This document shows, piece after piece, positions 6,001 through 12,855 of a DNA stretch of 13,669 bases. Origin of the DNA: Limisphaerales bacterium (GTDB lineage: Bacteria > Verrucomicrobiota > Verrucomicrobiia > Limisphaerales > UBA8199); the NCBI GenBank assembly GCA_025356925.1, contig JANXQE010000065.1, positions 1-13,669 of the forward strand, in the 5' to 3' direction. Made by a program: the position numbers and the translations under genes. Position 1 is the first letter of the stretch. Each line of letters begins with the position of its first letter. The notes beneath the pieces were generated by a model, which saw only the letters and a program-made list of their open reading frames with translations, did no database searches and was not told the DNA's origin.

Positions 6001-7909
6001 TGTCATCGACGCGATGGGCCATGCCACCTCGTGGAGCCGCGACGTCCAGGGGCGTGTGGTCGCCAAGGTTTATCCCGGCGGTTCACAAGTCCGTTATGAC
6101 TATGAACCGGCCACGGGAAATTTGAAATCGATCCGCGATGAGATAAACCAAATCACGCTGTTCCGATACAATATCGACAACACCCTCCACGAAAAGAGTT
6201 ACCTCAACGCGACCGTGTCTACCCCGACTGTAAGTTTTACCTATGATACCAATTACCGGCGTGTGGCGAGTATGCAGGACGGAACCGGGCTGACAACGTA
6301 TGGCTACCATCCGATTACAAGTGCTCCTTCGCTCGGCGCCGGGCGTCTCGCGACAATTGATGGCCCCTCGCCTAACACCACCGTCAGTTTCAGTTATGAT
6401 GAACTTGGGCGGGTCGCCAGGCGCGCGATCAATGGCGTGGCCGTGCAGAGAACGTACGATGCCGCCGGCCGGTTGACACAAATGACCAATGCCCTTGGCA
6501 TTTTCCATTTTGCGTGGGAGGGCGGCAGCGAGCGACTTTCTTCGGTACAGTACCCGAACGGCCAGCGCACTGATTATGCATTTTATGGCAACGTTCAAGA
6601 CCAGCTTCTGCAACGCATTACCCATCGGCTCCCGAACAATGCCGTGCTCTCCGAATTCACCTACGCCTATAACACCGTCGGGCAAATCACCAACTGGACC
6701 CAGCTTCAAGGGGGTGCACTCAAAACTTGGGCGCCCGCTTACGATGCGGCGGATCGTTTGCTCGGCGTGTCGGTATCGCAAGGGGGGATGCAAGTCCAGA
6801 ATTTCGATTACGCTTACGACGATGCCGATAACCGAACCAGTGAGCAGACCAATGGAGTTCAGCGCCTCTTCGATCACGATGCCCAGAACCGACTCACGGC
6901 CAACAGCGACAACGCCGTTGCCGCGACCGTTTACCAATGGGACGCAGAACATCGCCTGGTGGCAATCACCAACGGAACGCACCGGACCGAATTCAGCTAT
7001 GATGGATTGGATCGCCGCACCGGAATCGTGGAAAAGGAGAACGACATCAAGATCAGTGAACGGCGCTATGTATGGGCTGGTCCGCAGTTATGCGAGGAGC
7101 GGGATGCAACCGGCGGTGCGACCCAGAAAAGATTTTCCAGCTTTGGGGTAGCCAGTTCTGCGGGCTCAGACCTAACAAATGGCAATTACTTTTTCACGCG
7201 CGACCATTTGGCCTCGGTCCGGGAAATGTCTGACCAATCCGGCAGCATCCGCGCCGAGTTTGAGTACAGTCCGTACGGGGATCGGCAGCGATTGAGCGGC
7301 GACCTGGAACCAGGCTTTGGCTTCACGGGTCTCCCCCTGCATCTTCCAAGTTCCCTGCATCTGGCGCTGTATCGGGCCTACGACAAGAGCCTGGGACGAT
7401 GGCTGAATCGTGATCCGAGTGGTGAGGCAGGAGGGCTGAATCTCTATGCCTACGTGTTGAACAACCCCGTCAACCTGTTTGACCCTTTAGGTTTAAGGGC
7501 TCCACATTCTATTTCCGAATGGGTGGATCTCGGTAAAGACATGGGGCGCGGCTTCATCGATCAATGGATAACGGAAAAAGGCAAGGCAGGTCTTTGTGAG
7601 GGTCCCGCTTGCCTGTTCAAGGATGGAAAACCTCAAGCATCGGTCTCGGGCGAGGCGGATATCACAGTAAATGGCAACAAGGTCGTGCAACTGGAGGGCG
7701 AGGGGTGCATCGGGGTTAAGACCGAGGGTACCGCTTCTGACCCGATCTTCGAATACGGTTTAGAACTCAAGGTCAAAATTCTTAACATCTTCAAAAAAGA
7801 CGCCGTCGATATCCACGGGGATGTCGGCCAAGTCAAAAATTACCACGGGCAAACTAGGTCGATGAATGCTGCTAATAATACGATCAACGGTGGAGAGATA
7901 GCGGAATAA
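3038..7909 (+). CDS. Giant secreted RHS/YD-repeat protein with N-terminal TPR-like and C39-like domains
   Basis: About 1623 residues from ATG 3038. The frame is open from GTG 2915, with further ATGs at 2936 and 3011. I prefer 3038 because it starts a clean signal peptide (MYANQRGWILGLAVGAMLVA, cleavage near TAGA) and because the AT-rich promoter-like patch lies upstream. Domain order: TPR-like helices (nt 3317-3589, EYYRTGHYSKAIDCWRSAW); C39-like papain-fold domain (nt ~3632-4024) with FRCGPLALDRIC (Cys at 3677), VVHWKLGHYAAL (His at 3890) and AEDSTF (Asp at 3938); a verrucomicrobial-type lead-in (WNVHLMLASQ, DTPVGYTPPVGPP); many YD repeats (nt ~4650-7100, e.g. FTYDPIGRLQTATDLDG), interrupted by a WCGCGG motif at 5975-5992; RHS-associated core (nt ~7180-7495, YSPYGDRQRL, LGRWLNRDP, ending DPLGL); then a unique tail of about 138 residues. 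RHS proteins form hollow YD-repeat shells that enclose a C-terminal cargo. The C39-like part has the Cys-His-Asp order, but the usual oxyanion Gln six residues before Cys is a Pro, so proteolytic activity is doubtful. A run of ten G lies in the frame at 3599-3608. Confidence 0.93.
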   Translation: MYANQRGWILGLAVGAMLVAAQVTAGADLASKPAGAAPTTAASAVRVELSASRRVSQSRVFDSPLLASRAATDAESLALLDGLESFRQRTVRDDFSSVEGFLRDFSDSAWALSLRSILGGEYYRTGHYSKAIDCWRSAWDQGKALTNEVSMALANDAVGELSLMYARLGRMEDVRQVLVEVDGRQFRGGGAVSIRGARDGLWSMEHLPETSFRCGPLALDRICAATDRAKAGNQLIQDSQSTTNGFSARQVAELSRRLGLDYQVAFRDPGAAIILPAVVHWKLGHYAALIARDGQLLRAEDSTFRNKTWLSDATLDEEASGYFLVRSGPLPTGWRTVPDAEADRVWGKGVTQMSDPDATTPYDLTAKSPESCHGMATWNVHLMLASQIIQDTPVGYTPPVGPPIYFTVTYNSASAQGLLGPDYSNVSPDWRCNWLAYVTDDPMNPAGDILFAVEGGGTLTFTDYNPTNEIFSNLTRNRANLRRTSTNSYEILYPDGSKKIFGSAVSSAGTLRKIFMTAVVDPAGNAATIQFQGNRIASITDALGQQTKLYYEVSDTSILPEYQWVQTYIVTRVVDPFGRTARFQPSAAVFAHLTNIVDSLGLSSSFAETAKTNLGWWISDLTTPYGTTHFVPDSHQSSARFNSMEITNPDGSKERVEFNDGWGVGGASGIQSSDPLAIVPKGIPVRNLFMMARNSYYWDRKAYAESFSQNYQGYLHARIYHFTHGADYVTSSPILESYKAPYENRVWFNYEGQRNPTFVGTSDRPTKIARVLDDGTTQLYQFDYNSLGKPTRSIDPLGRTFTFVYETNQIDLKEVRQTRAGQNELLFAATYNAQHLPLSTTDAAGQITGFTYNSRGQVLTAINPRGEQETFVYDANGYLTAIDGPLPGTSDTTRFTYDPIGRLQTATDLDGYTVSFAYDDLDRLTRITYPDSTFESISYNLLDPEILTDRAGRATRLRFDSLRQLTAVQDALGRVTRYQWCGCGGLESVIDAMGHATSWSRDVQGRVVAKVYPGGSQVRYDYEPATGNLKSIRDEINQITLFRYNIDNTLHEKSYLNATVSTPTVSFTYDTNYRRVASMQDGTGLTTYGYHPITSAPSLGAGRLATIDGPSPNTTVSFSYDELGRVARRAINGVAVQRTYDAAGRLTQMTNALGIFHFAWEGGSERLSSVQYPNGQRTDYAFYGNVQDQLLQRITHRLPNNAVLSEFTYAYNTVGQITNWTQLQGGALKTWAPAYDAADRLLGVSVSQGGMQVQNFDYAYDDADNRTSEQTNGVQRLFDHDAQNRLTANSDNAVAATVYQWDAEHRLVAITNGTHRTEFSYDGLDRRTGIVEKENDIKISERRYVWAGPQLCEERDATGGATQKRFSSFGVASSAGSDLTNGNYFFTRDHLASVREMSDQSGSIRAEFEYSPYGDRQRLSGDLEPGFGFTGLPLHLPSSLHLALYRAYDKSLGRWLNRDPSGEAGGLNLYAYVLNNPVNLFDPLGLRAPHSISEWVDLGKDMGRGFIDQWITEKGKAGLCEGPACLFKDGKPQASVSGEADITVNGNKVVQLEGEGCIGVKTEGTASDPIFEYGLELKVKILNIFKKDAVDIHGDVGQVKNYHGQTRSMNAANNTINGGEIAE
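3599..3608 (+). repeat. Homopolymeric G10 tract within the RHS reading frame
   Basis: Ten consecutive G follow CAGTTTCGT and precede CGGTTAGC. They encode Gly-Gly-Gly and the first base of an Ala codon between the TPR-like helices and the C39-like domain. Such tracts are prone to strand slippage. A gain or loss of one base would remove the C39-like and YD parts from the frame. The current length is in frame. A sequencing miscall is the main alternative. Confidence 0.85.
7496..7906 (+). other. Variable C-terminal tail of the RHS protein (candidate cargo or toxin tip)
   Basis: After the conserved core end (DPLGL, nt 7481-7495) the protein continues for about 138 residues that I cannot assign to a family. 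It opens with a helical part (SISEWVDLGKDMGRGFIDQW), has a Cys-containing loop (LCEGPACLFKDG), and continues into beta-rich sequence (EADITVNGNKVVQLEGEG; FEYGLELKVKILNIFKKD). Several stretches are more AT-rich than the YD region (for example 7755-7800), as is common for exchangeable RHS tips. No catalytic motif of a known RHS toxin (HNH, ADP-ribosyltransferase, deaminase) is visible. No small immunity-like gene follows: the next gene starts 29 bp downstream and encodes a 1089-residue exported protein. Confidence 0.6.
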
Positions 7910-7938
7910 CCTTCGAGTAACGCCTTAAATCCAAGCAA

Positions 7939-10900
7939 ATGAACCCGCTGACTCCCTTTCGTACCACCACCCGTCAGCTTCGCTTGCTGGTGTTTGTCCC
8001 TTTTGTCTTCTCATCCCTCGCGGCGCGTGTCCAGAGTGCGCAACTCAAATACGACCCATCCGGAGACCTCGCAGCGATCGGACCACTTGTTGGGACCGGC
8101 CCGATAATTGTCGATCAACCGCGCTCAGCAGTTGCCGCCGTGGGCGATATGGTCTCTTGGTCGGTTCTCACCACGGGTTCGCCGCCGCTCACCTATCAAT
8201 GGCAGATGAACAGCAACAACCTTCCGGGTGCCACGGCGGACACGCTGTTCATCCTGAGCGTTGCTCCCACCGATTTCGGCGCTTACCGAGTTATTGTCGG
8301 CAACGCTTTCGGTTCGGCCACCAGCAGCAACGCGCTATTGCAACTGGATTCCGATCACGACGGGTTGGCCGATTCGTGGGAGATAACTTATTTCGGTAAC
8401 ATCACCAACTACACTGGCCTGGATGATTACGATTCGGACCACATCTCCAACCTGGACGAATTCCGCGAAGGAACTGCTCCCAAGTCTGGCAACTCGGCAA
8501 ATCCACGACTCAGGATCATCAGCGACCGTGGGCAGGTCTTCGTCACCCCGAATCTGCCTTATTATACCAACGGCCAGACGGTCACGCTTTTTGCCGTTCC
8601 GGATCCGGGACAGGAGTTCCTCGGTTATCTCGGTGCCGGGACCTATAGTTCCTTCTACAATCTCACAACCAATCCCGCTTCGCTGAGGATGACCGACAGC
8701 GAGACCGTGCGAGCCATTTTTGGACTATCGATCACAAACTCGCTGGATGTCACCAACGGCTGGCGGATCGACCAGGCTGGCTGGTACGGCCAGACTAACA
8801 TCACGCACGACGGAGTGGACGCCGTTCAAAGCGCTCGAGCGATTTGGGGCACCGAAGCGGCGGTGCTGGAGTTAACCAACGTTATGAGTAAAGCAGGCAC
8901 CGTCACCTTCTGGTGGAAGGTGGACGGATCACCAGCCGATTACCTGTTCTTTTGGCTGAACAATTCCCCCCGCTCCGGCGGGATTGGCACCAACGTCGAT
9001 TGGCAACTGGCGACCTATTACCTGCCCGCCGGCACCAATCGGATGCGCTGGATTTACCAAAAGGGTGGCAACGAAGTCTCGGAATATAACGGCCTCCTTT
9101 ATGCCCCGGCCGATGCTGGTTGGGTGGATGAGGTCAAGTTTGAAGAATGGGCCGATCCGCTCAAGGATACCTATGGGGATGGTCTCCCGGATCTTTGGAA
9201 ATTACGATACTTCGATACTCTTAATGTGAAACCCGGCGACGATCCCGATCGCGACGGTATCTCCAATCTGGCCGAATATCTCGACGGTACCGATCCCACC
9301 AGCAGTAGCTCTTTGCTTCCCAGGCTGACAGTGACGGCGACCGGTGGCGGCACCGTCGTTCGCACCCCGGACCTACCCAAGTACACCTACAATCAGCGCG
9401 TTGGTTTGAATGCGGTGCCCGACACCAACAACTACTTCGTTATTTGGACCGGCGCTGTTTCGGGCACCAATACTACGAACAGCCTTTTCATGGGCGGAAA
9501 CAAATCGCTCAACGCCACGTTCGGCTCACCGTTGGCAACTGCCCTTGATGCGCCTTCACTCACCTGGGCGCGCGGTGGCTCGATCGGTTGGTTCGGTCAG
9601 ACAAATTATTCCCACGACGGAGTCGCGGCCGCGCAAACCGGACCCGTGGATTCCCAGCAGGCCACTTGGATGGAAACCACAGTCAGCGGCCCCGGCGCCC
9701 TGACCTTTTGGTGGAAAGCCTCTTCCCACACGAACTTTGATTTTGCCAGGCTCTTGATTGATGGCACGGAAACGAACAGGATTTCCGGCGAAGTGGACTG
9801 GGATCCCCAGGTTTGTTATGTTCCCTCGGGCAGCCATACACTGCGTTGGACCTTCACTAACATCGCTGGTTTCTTCTCGCTGACAAATGGGGCCTGGGTG
9901 GATGAACTCAAATTCGCCGCCGGGACATCCGCGCCGGAGATTCTGCTGGAGCCCACCGGCTTGACCGTCCTGCAAGGGTCCAATCTTGCACTGAGGTTGG
10001 TGGCTGCGGGAAGCCCTCCACCAACCTATCAATGGTATCGCAACGGGATCAGCCTGGGTTCGGCGGGCACTAATTCAACGCTCACCCTGAGCAACGCTGC
10101 TCCGGCGCAGACCGGCAGCTACTACGCAGAAATCCGCAATCCCGTTCAAACGAACACTTCTACGGCCTTCACTTTGACGGTCCTGCCGGTGCCGCCGGTC
10201 AACGACAATTTTGTGGATCGCGCGGTTCTCTCCGGGACCAATGGATCAAGCGGCTACGACTTTGGCGCAACCTTGGAATCGAACGAGCCCAATCACGACA
10301 ACCAAAACCCCGGCTTCTCGGTCTGGTGGAAATGGACGCCGCCAGCAACCGGCAAGTACCGGCTAGTCGCCCGGAGTCGTGACATTCTCTACAAGCTCGT
10401 GGCGGCAGTTTACACCGGAACCGCCGTCGACAATCTCACACCGGTCGCGAGCGGATCCCAGGACGCCGCTTTGACCAACGGCGCGTCTCTCGCGACGGTC
10501 CAAGTGGCGCTTAACGCCACCGTCGGAACTGAGTATGACGTCGCCCTCGGTCACACCTTCGGGCCGGCGGGATATTTTACCCTCCAAATGGTCCCAGCCG
10601 TTCCACCGCCGAACGACGATTTCGCCAACCGCATTCCCCTTGCCGGGGCGCACGTTCTCGCCAGTGGATCGAACCTGGACGCGACGCTCGAGTCCGGGGA
10701 ACCGGCGCTTCCAGGACAGCCGGGTGGCGCATCGGTTTGGTGGTCGTGGACCGCACCGCGCGGCGGGCTGGTGGAGGTGACGCTCGCGAACACCGGATTT
10801 TCCCCGTTGCTCGGTGTTTACAGCGGGACGGCACTAAACAGTCTTTCGCTGGTCGCGGAAGGAATAACGGACACGAACAACCTCGCCTCGGCCGCTGATT

Positions 10901-11208
10901 TCACCGCAACGCCTGGAGCGGTGTATCAGATCTCTGTCGATGGATCAGCGGGACAAGCTGGGTCGGTTCAATTGGAAATCCTATTTAAAGCGCCTTTGCT
11001 GGGCACTCCGGGATTTAGTTCCAGCGGGCAGTTCGGTTTTTCATTTACGGTGCCACCCAATGCCGGCTACGCAATCGACACGTCTGCGAACTTAATCGAC
11101 TGGTCCCTCGTGACCACCGGCACTTCGCCAGGGAGCGGAACGGTGACCTACGTCGAACCTGCGGCGCAGCCCGGGTTACTCCGTTTTTATCGCGTCCGAT
11201 TGCTGTAA
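7939..11208 (+). CDS. Exported Ig-like multidomain protein with duplicated WWK modules and ND(N/D)F repeats
   Basis: 1089 residues with an N-terminal signal peptide (LRLLVFVPFVFSSLAARVQSA, cleavage near residue 34). Order of parts: a YD-like motif (LKYDPSGDLAAI, 36-47); Ig-like domain 1 (56-136, LTYQWQMNSNNLPGATADTL, GAYRVIVGN); module A (137-403), with a calcium-loop-like DSDHDGLADSWE, a beta-repeat and a GWYGQTNITHDGV...FWWKVDG...WVDEVKF unit; module B (410-661), a copy of A; Ig-like domain 2 (666-749, TYQWYRNG, GSYYAEIRN); two repeats beginning NDNF/NDDF with ATLESNEP/ATLESGEP and SVWWKWTPP/SVWWSWTAP (754-886 and 891-1016); and a C-terminal element (1017-1089, YAIDTSANLIDW ... LRFYRVRLL) typical of verrucomicrobial surface proteins. 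Such modules usually bind carbohydrate or protein outside the cell. No catalytic domain, LPXTG, or PEP-CTERM signal is seen. It lies 29 bp after the RHS gene and is probably co-transcribed. The exact role is unknown. Confidence 0.9.
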   Translation: MNPLTPFRTTTRQLRLLVFVPFVFSSLAARVQSAQLKYDPSGDLAAIGPLVGTGPIIVDQPRSAVAAVGDMVSWSVLTTGSPPLTYQWQMNSNNLPGATADTLFILSVAPTDFGAYRVIVGNAFGSATSSNALLQLDSDHDGLADSWEITYFGNITNYTGLDDYDSDHISNLDEFREGTAPKSGNSANPRLRIISDRGQVFVTPNLPYYTNGQTVTLFAVPDPGQEFLGYLGAGTYSSFYNLTTNPASLRMTDSETVRAIFGLSITNSLDVTNGWRIDQAGWYGQTNITHDGVDAVQSARAIWGTEAAVLELTNVMSKAGTVTFWWKVDGSPADYLFFWLNNSPRSGGIGTNVDWQLATYYLPAGTNRMRWIYQKGGNEVSEYNGLLYAPADAGWVDEVKFEEWADPLKDTYGDGLPDLWKLRYFDTLNVKPGDDPDRDGISNLAEYLDGTDPTSSSSLLPRLTVTATGGGTVVRTPDLPKYTYNQRVGLNAVPDTNNYFVIWTGAVSGTNTTNSLFMGGNKSLNATFGSPLATALDAPSLTWARGGSIGWFGQTNYSHDGVAAAQTGPVDSQQATWMETTVSGPGALTFWWKASSHTNFDFARLLIDGTETNRISGEVDWDPQVCYVPSGSHTLRWTFTNIAGFFSLTNGAWVDELKFAAGTSAPEILLEPTGLTVLQGSNLALRLVAAGSPPPTYQWYRNGISLGSAGTNSTLTLSNAAPAQTGSYYAEIRNPVQTNTSTAFTLTVLPVPPVNDNFVDRAVLSGTNGSSGYDFGATLESNEPNHDNQNPGFSVWWKWTPPATGKYRLVARSRDILYKLVAAVYTGTAVDNLTPVASGSQDAALTNGASLATVQVALNATVGTEYDVALGHTFGPAGYFTLQMVPAVPPPNDDFANRIPLAGAHVLASGSNLDATLESGEPALPGQPGGASVWWSWTAPRGGLVEVTLANTGFSPLLGVYSGTALNSLSLVAEGITDTNNLASAADFTATPGAVYQISVDGSAGQAGSVQLEILFKAPLLGTPGFSSSGQFGFSFTVPPNAGYAIDTSANLIDWSLVTTGTSPGSGTVTYVEPAAQPGLLRFYRVRLL

Positions 11209-11254
11209 TGATCGAGCGATCCGCCTCGCTGCTGATTCTTCGCGATCGCGCCTT

Positions 11255-12121
11255 TCAACGGTGGACCGTGGCATTCTGGGCCATCCAAAAAACGTCCTGC
11301 CAGGAATCACCGGCACTCACGTTTAACGCCAGATTGTCGTTGTAATGCACCGGAGGCTTGATCTTGGACCCCACCCACTTATGAATCTCGGAATGGCCGT
11401 CGCAAAAAGAAAAACCGCAGGCACCATTATGGTAGCTGGCGGGAAAATCAATGATTTGAGCTGAGTTTGGTTTGTCCGCACCATCGGATCTAGTGGCAAA
11501 CGCGGCGTCGTTAATGCTGTCCGGGTGCTCATCCACCAGAAGAAACGTTTTGACCGGCAGGACGATTGTGGATGCTTTGTCGTAAGTACGCCAATTCCCG
11601 GAGGGCAGCCAATCACCGTTGCCAAAGACCTGGCTCATGGAATTGCTCCGCACGCGTGGGAGCTTTTTTTGCCCCACCTGCACGGTCGCCAGATCCGCCG
11701 GGCACTTAAAAATAGACGCACTCTTGCCGCAATAGACCCACATCGGGCTTTTGGTAACATCGTGGTTGATATCCCAGTTGACGGGATCGCTTGTGAAAGT
11801 TAGTCCTCCGCTGATCCAATTCGGTCGTCCCGTCATGTTGTCCTGGCAGCCCAGCAGCTTGTCCGAGCTGTCGTCACTGTACAGCCGCCAGGCCAGCGTG
11901 AGCTGCTTGGTGTTGTTCAGGCACATGATGCCTTGGGCTTTGGTTTTGGTCTTGGCCAAAGTCGGCAACAGCATCGCGGCCAAAATCGCGATGATCGCGA
12001 TAACCACCAGCAGCTCGATCAGCGTAAAGCCGCTGAGCGCGTTCGAATAATGGTCCCGGCCATCGGATCGGGTTCGAGATGGAGCAGGCGTGGAGTTCAT
12101 ATTGACGAGGTTGAGTTTCAT
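11255..12121 (-). CDS. Type II pseudopilin-like protein with H-X9-DG motif
   Basis: 288 residues with a type IV pilin/type II pseudopilin N-terminus: GFTLIELLVVIAIIAILAAM at residues 31-50, predicted to be cut after Gly31 by prepilin peptidase, with Phe32 methylated and Glu36 (the conserved E+5) present. The leader is long (31 residues); an alternative ATG at 12100 (Met8) would shorten it. The hydrophobic helix is followed by a globular domain with Cys pairs (MCLNN, YCGKSASIFKCPADL, ACGFSFCDG). Near the C-terminus HNGACGFSFCDG (231-242) is an exact H-X9-DG motif, the mark of the pseudopilin-like family expanded in Planctomycetota, Verrucomicrobiota and Lentisphaerota. Members number many per genome and may build surface or secretion pseudopili; individual roles are largely unknown. 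The gene is convergent with the Ig-domain gene (46-bp gap, no clear terminator) and stands alone. Confidence 0.92.
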   Translation of the reverse strand: MKLNLVNMNSTPAPSRTRSDGRDHYSNALSGFTLIELLVVIAIIAILAAMLLPTLAKTKTKAQGIMCLNNTKQLTLAWRLYSDDSSDKLLGCQDNMTGRPNWISGGLTFTSDPVNWDINHDVTKSPMWVYCGKSASIFKCPADLATVQVGQKKLPRVRSNSMSQVFGNGDWLPSGNWRTYDKASTIVLPVKTFLLVDEHPDSINDAAFATRSDGADKPNSAQIIDFPASYHNGACGFSFCDGHSEIHKWVGSKIKPPVHYNDNLALNVSAGDSWQDVFWMAQNATVHR

Positions 12122-12212
12122 GGCTGGCAGCGGGACTCAGCAGCTCCGGAAGTGTTCCACCCGCTAAGACAGATGGAATCGCCGGAGCGTTTCGGAGTCG
12201 GGCTTATGCTTC

Positions 12213-12241
12213 TGTTTAGTTCTACTCCTGGCGAAAGTCAA
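12213..12241 (-). promoter_or_regulatory. Possible sigma-70-like promoter for the pseudopilin gene
   Basis: On the minus strand TTGACT (12241-12236, 5/6 to consensus) is separated by exactly 17 bp from TAAACA (12218-12213, 3/6). This would give a leader of roughly 85 nt before the ATG at 12121. The -35 and the spacing are good and the -10 is poor. This is a sequence resemblance only. Confidence 0.35.
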
Positions 12242-12678
12242 GTACCAAAATCGCGGCTCGCTCGGGGTCGGGGATTCATTTGGACCCTTTTGGGCTTATT
12301 TCCGGCGACGCGGGATACAAAGAAGGATACAATGGCACTTGCTAAAGGTGTTGGAGAATTCGGCTGAGGCGAGGCTCGGAATCGAACGGGGAATGTTCAC
12401 TGTTCCGACCGCAACTCACTCATGGTCAAGCGTTAGAATAGTCTGCATTTACGGTGGATTTCAAGCAGTTTCTGTAATTCTTTAACGCTCGAGATTGCTC
12501 GGTTAATGCTCTCTTAATGCGCTGCGGGTGAAGGTTCAGGTGAAGGTCTGTCGTTTGGTAAGCTGCGGCCGGATTTCCTGATTTGTGGGGTTGTGGGCGA
12601 CGAGGAAAAGCGATTAGCCGAGTGGAATGGCGGAGGAGGACTTGCGTTCGTTCGGCTACGGCGCGGCGAGCCGGGGAA

Positions 12679-12701
12679 CGCCAAATCGCCAAATCGCCAA
12701 T
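12679..12701. repeat. 8-bp tandem repeat CGCCAAAT, about 2.9 copies
   Basis: CGCCAAAT at 12679-12686 and 12687-12694 is followed by CGCCAAT at 12695-12701. Units of this sort are frequently scattered in intergenic DNA of related bacteria, but copy number elsewhere cannot be judged from this window. Confidence 0.7.
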
Positions 12702-12855
12702 ACACGAGAGGGTCAGGCGGGATTTGAGGGTGGTGAGCTGGGCGATCATAGTTTTGGGTTTTTAATTCTTAATTTTTAGTTGGGGGCCGGCCGCGCTTCC
12801 GGCGGTGCGTGGATTGAGGCTCCTTGTGCGGGAAGGTGGTGCCATATTCGGGGCG

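Larger units (their letters stand above)
12122..12855. other. Gene-poor stretch between pseudopilin gene and HEAT relic
   Basis: About 730 bp with no convincing gene. The proximal part probably holds the pseudopilin promoter. Open frames at 12426-12749 (minus) and nearby have arginine/serine/proline-rich translations and run across short tandem repeats, so I treat them as chance. The distal part contains an 8-bp tandem repeat (12679-12701) and an AT-rich run (TTTTTAATTCTTAATTTTTAG, about 12758-12778) just before the HEAT relic, which could be promoter material for it or intergenic repeat debris. A sequence at 12376-12386 recalls a tRNA T-arm but no tRNA can be folded. Confidence 0.45.

Noticed and set aside
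4568..6022. Long minus-strand open frame (484 codons) and another at 6083-6982
   Set aside because: Both lie antisense inside the RHS gene, whose YD-repeat reading is unmistakable. Repetitive GC-rich codon use commonly leaves antisense frames open, and their translations show no domain.
11209..11254. Possible bidirectional terminator between the convergent Ig and pseudopilin genes, including the palindrome CGCGATCGCG at 11241-11250
   Set aside because: The palindrome has no loop and no T-tract follows on either strand. A four-base stem around 11213-11230 is too weak.
12370..12425. tRNA-like fragment (GGAATCGAAC resembles a T-arm on the opposite strand)
   Set aside because: No acceptor, D or anticodon stems can be drawn around it, so it is a chance match.
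12426..12749. Minus-strand 107-codon frame in the gene-poor stretch
   Set aside because: It runs over the CGCCAAAT tandem repeat and reads as repeat-derived low-complexity sequence without any domain.
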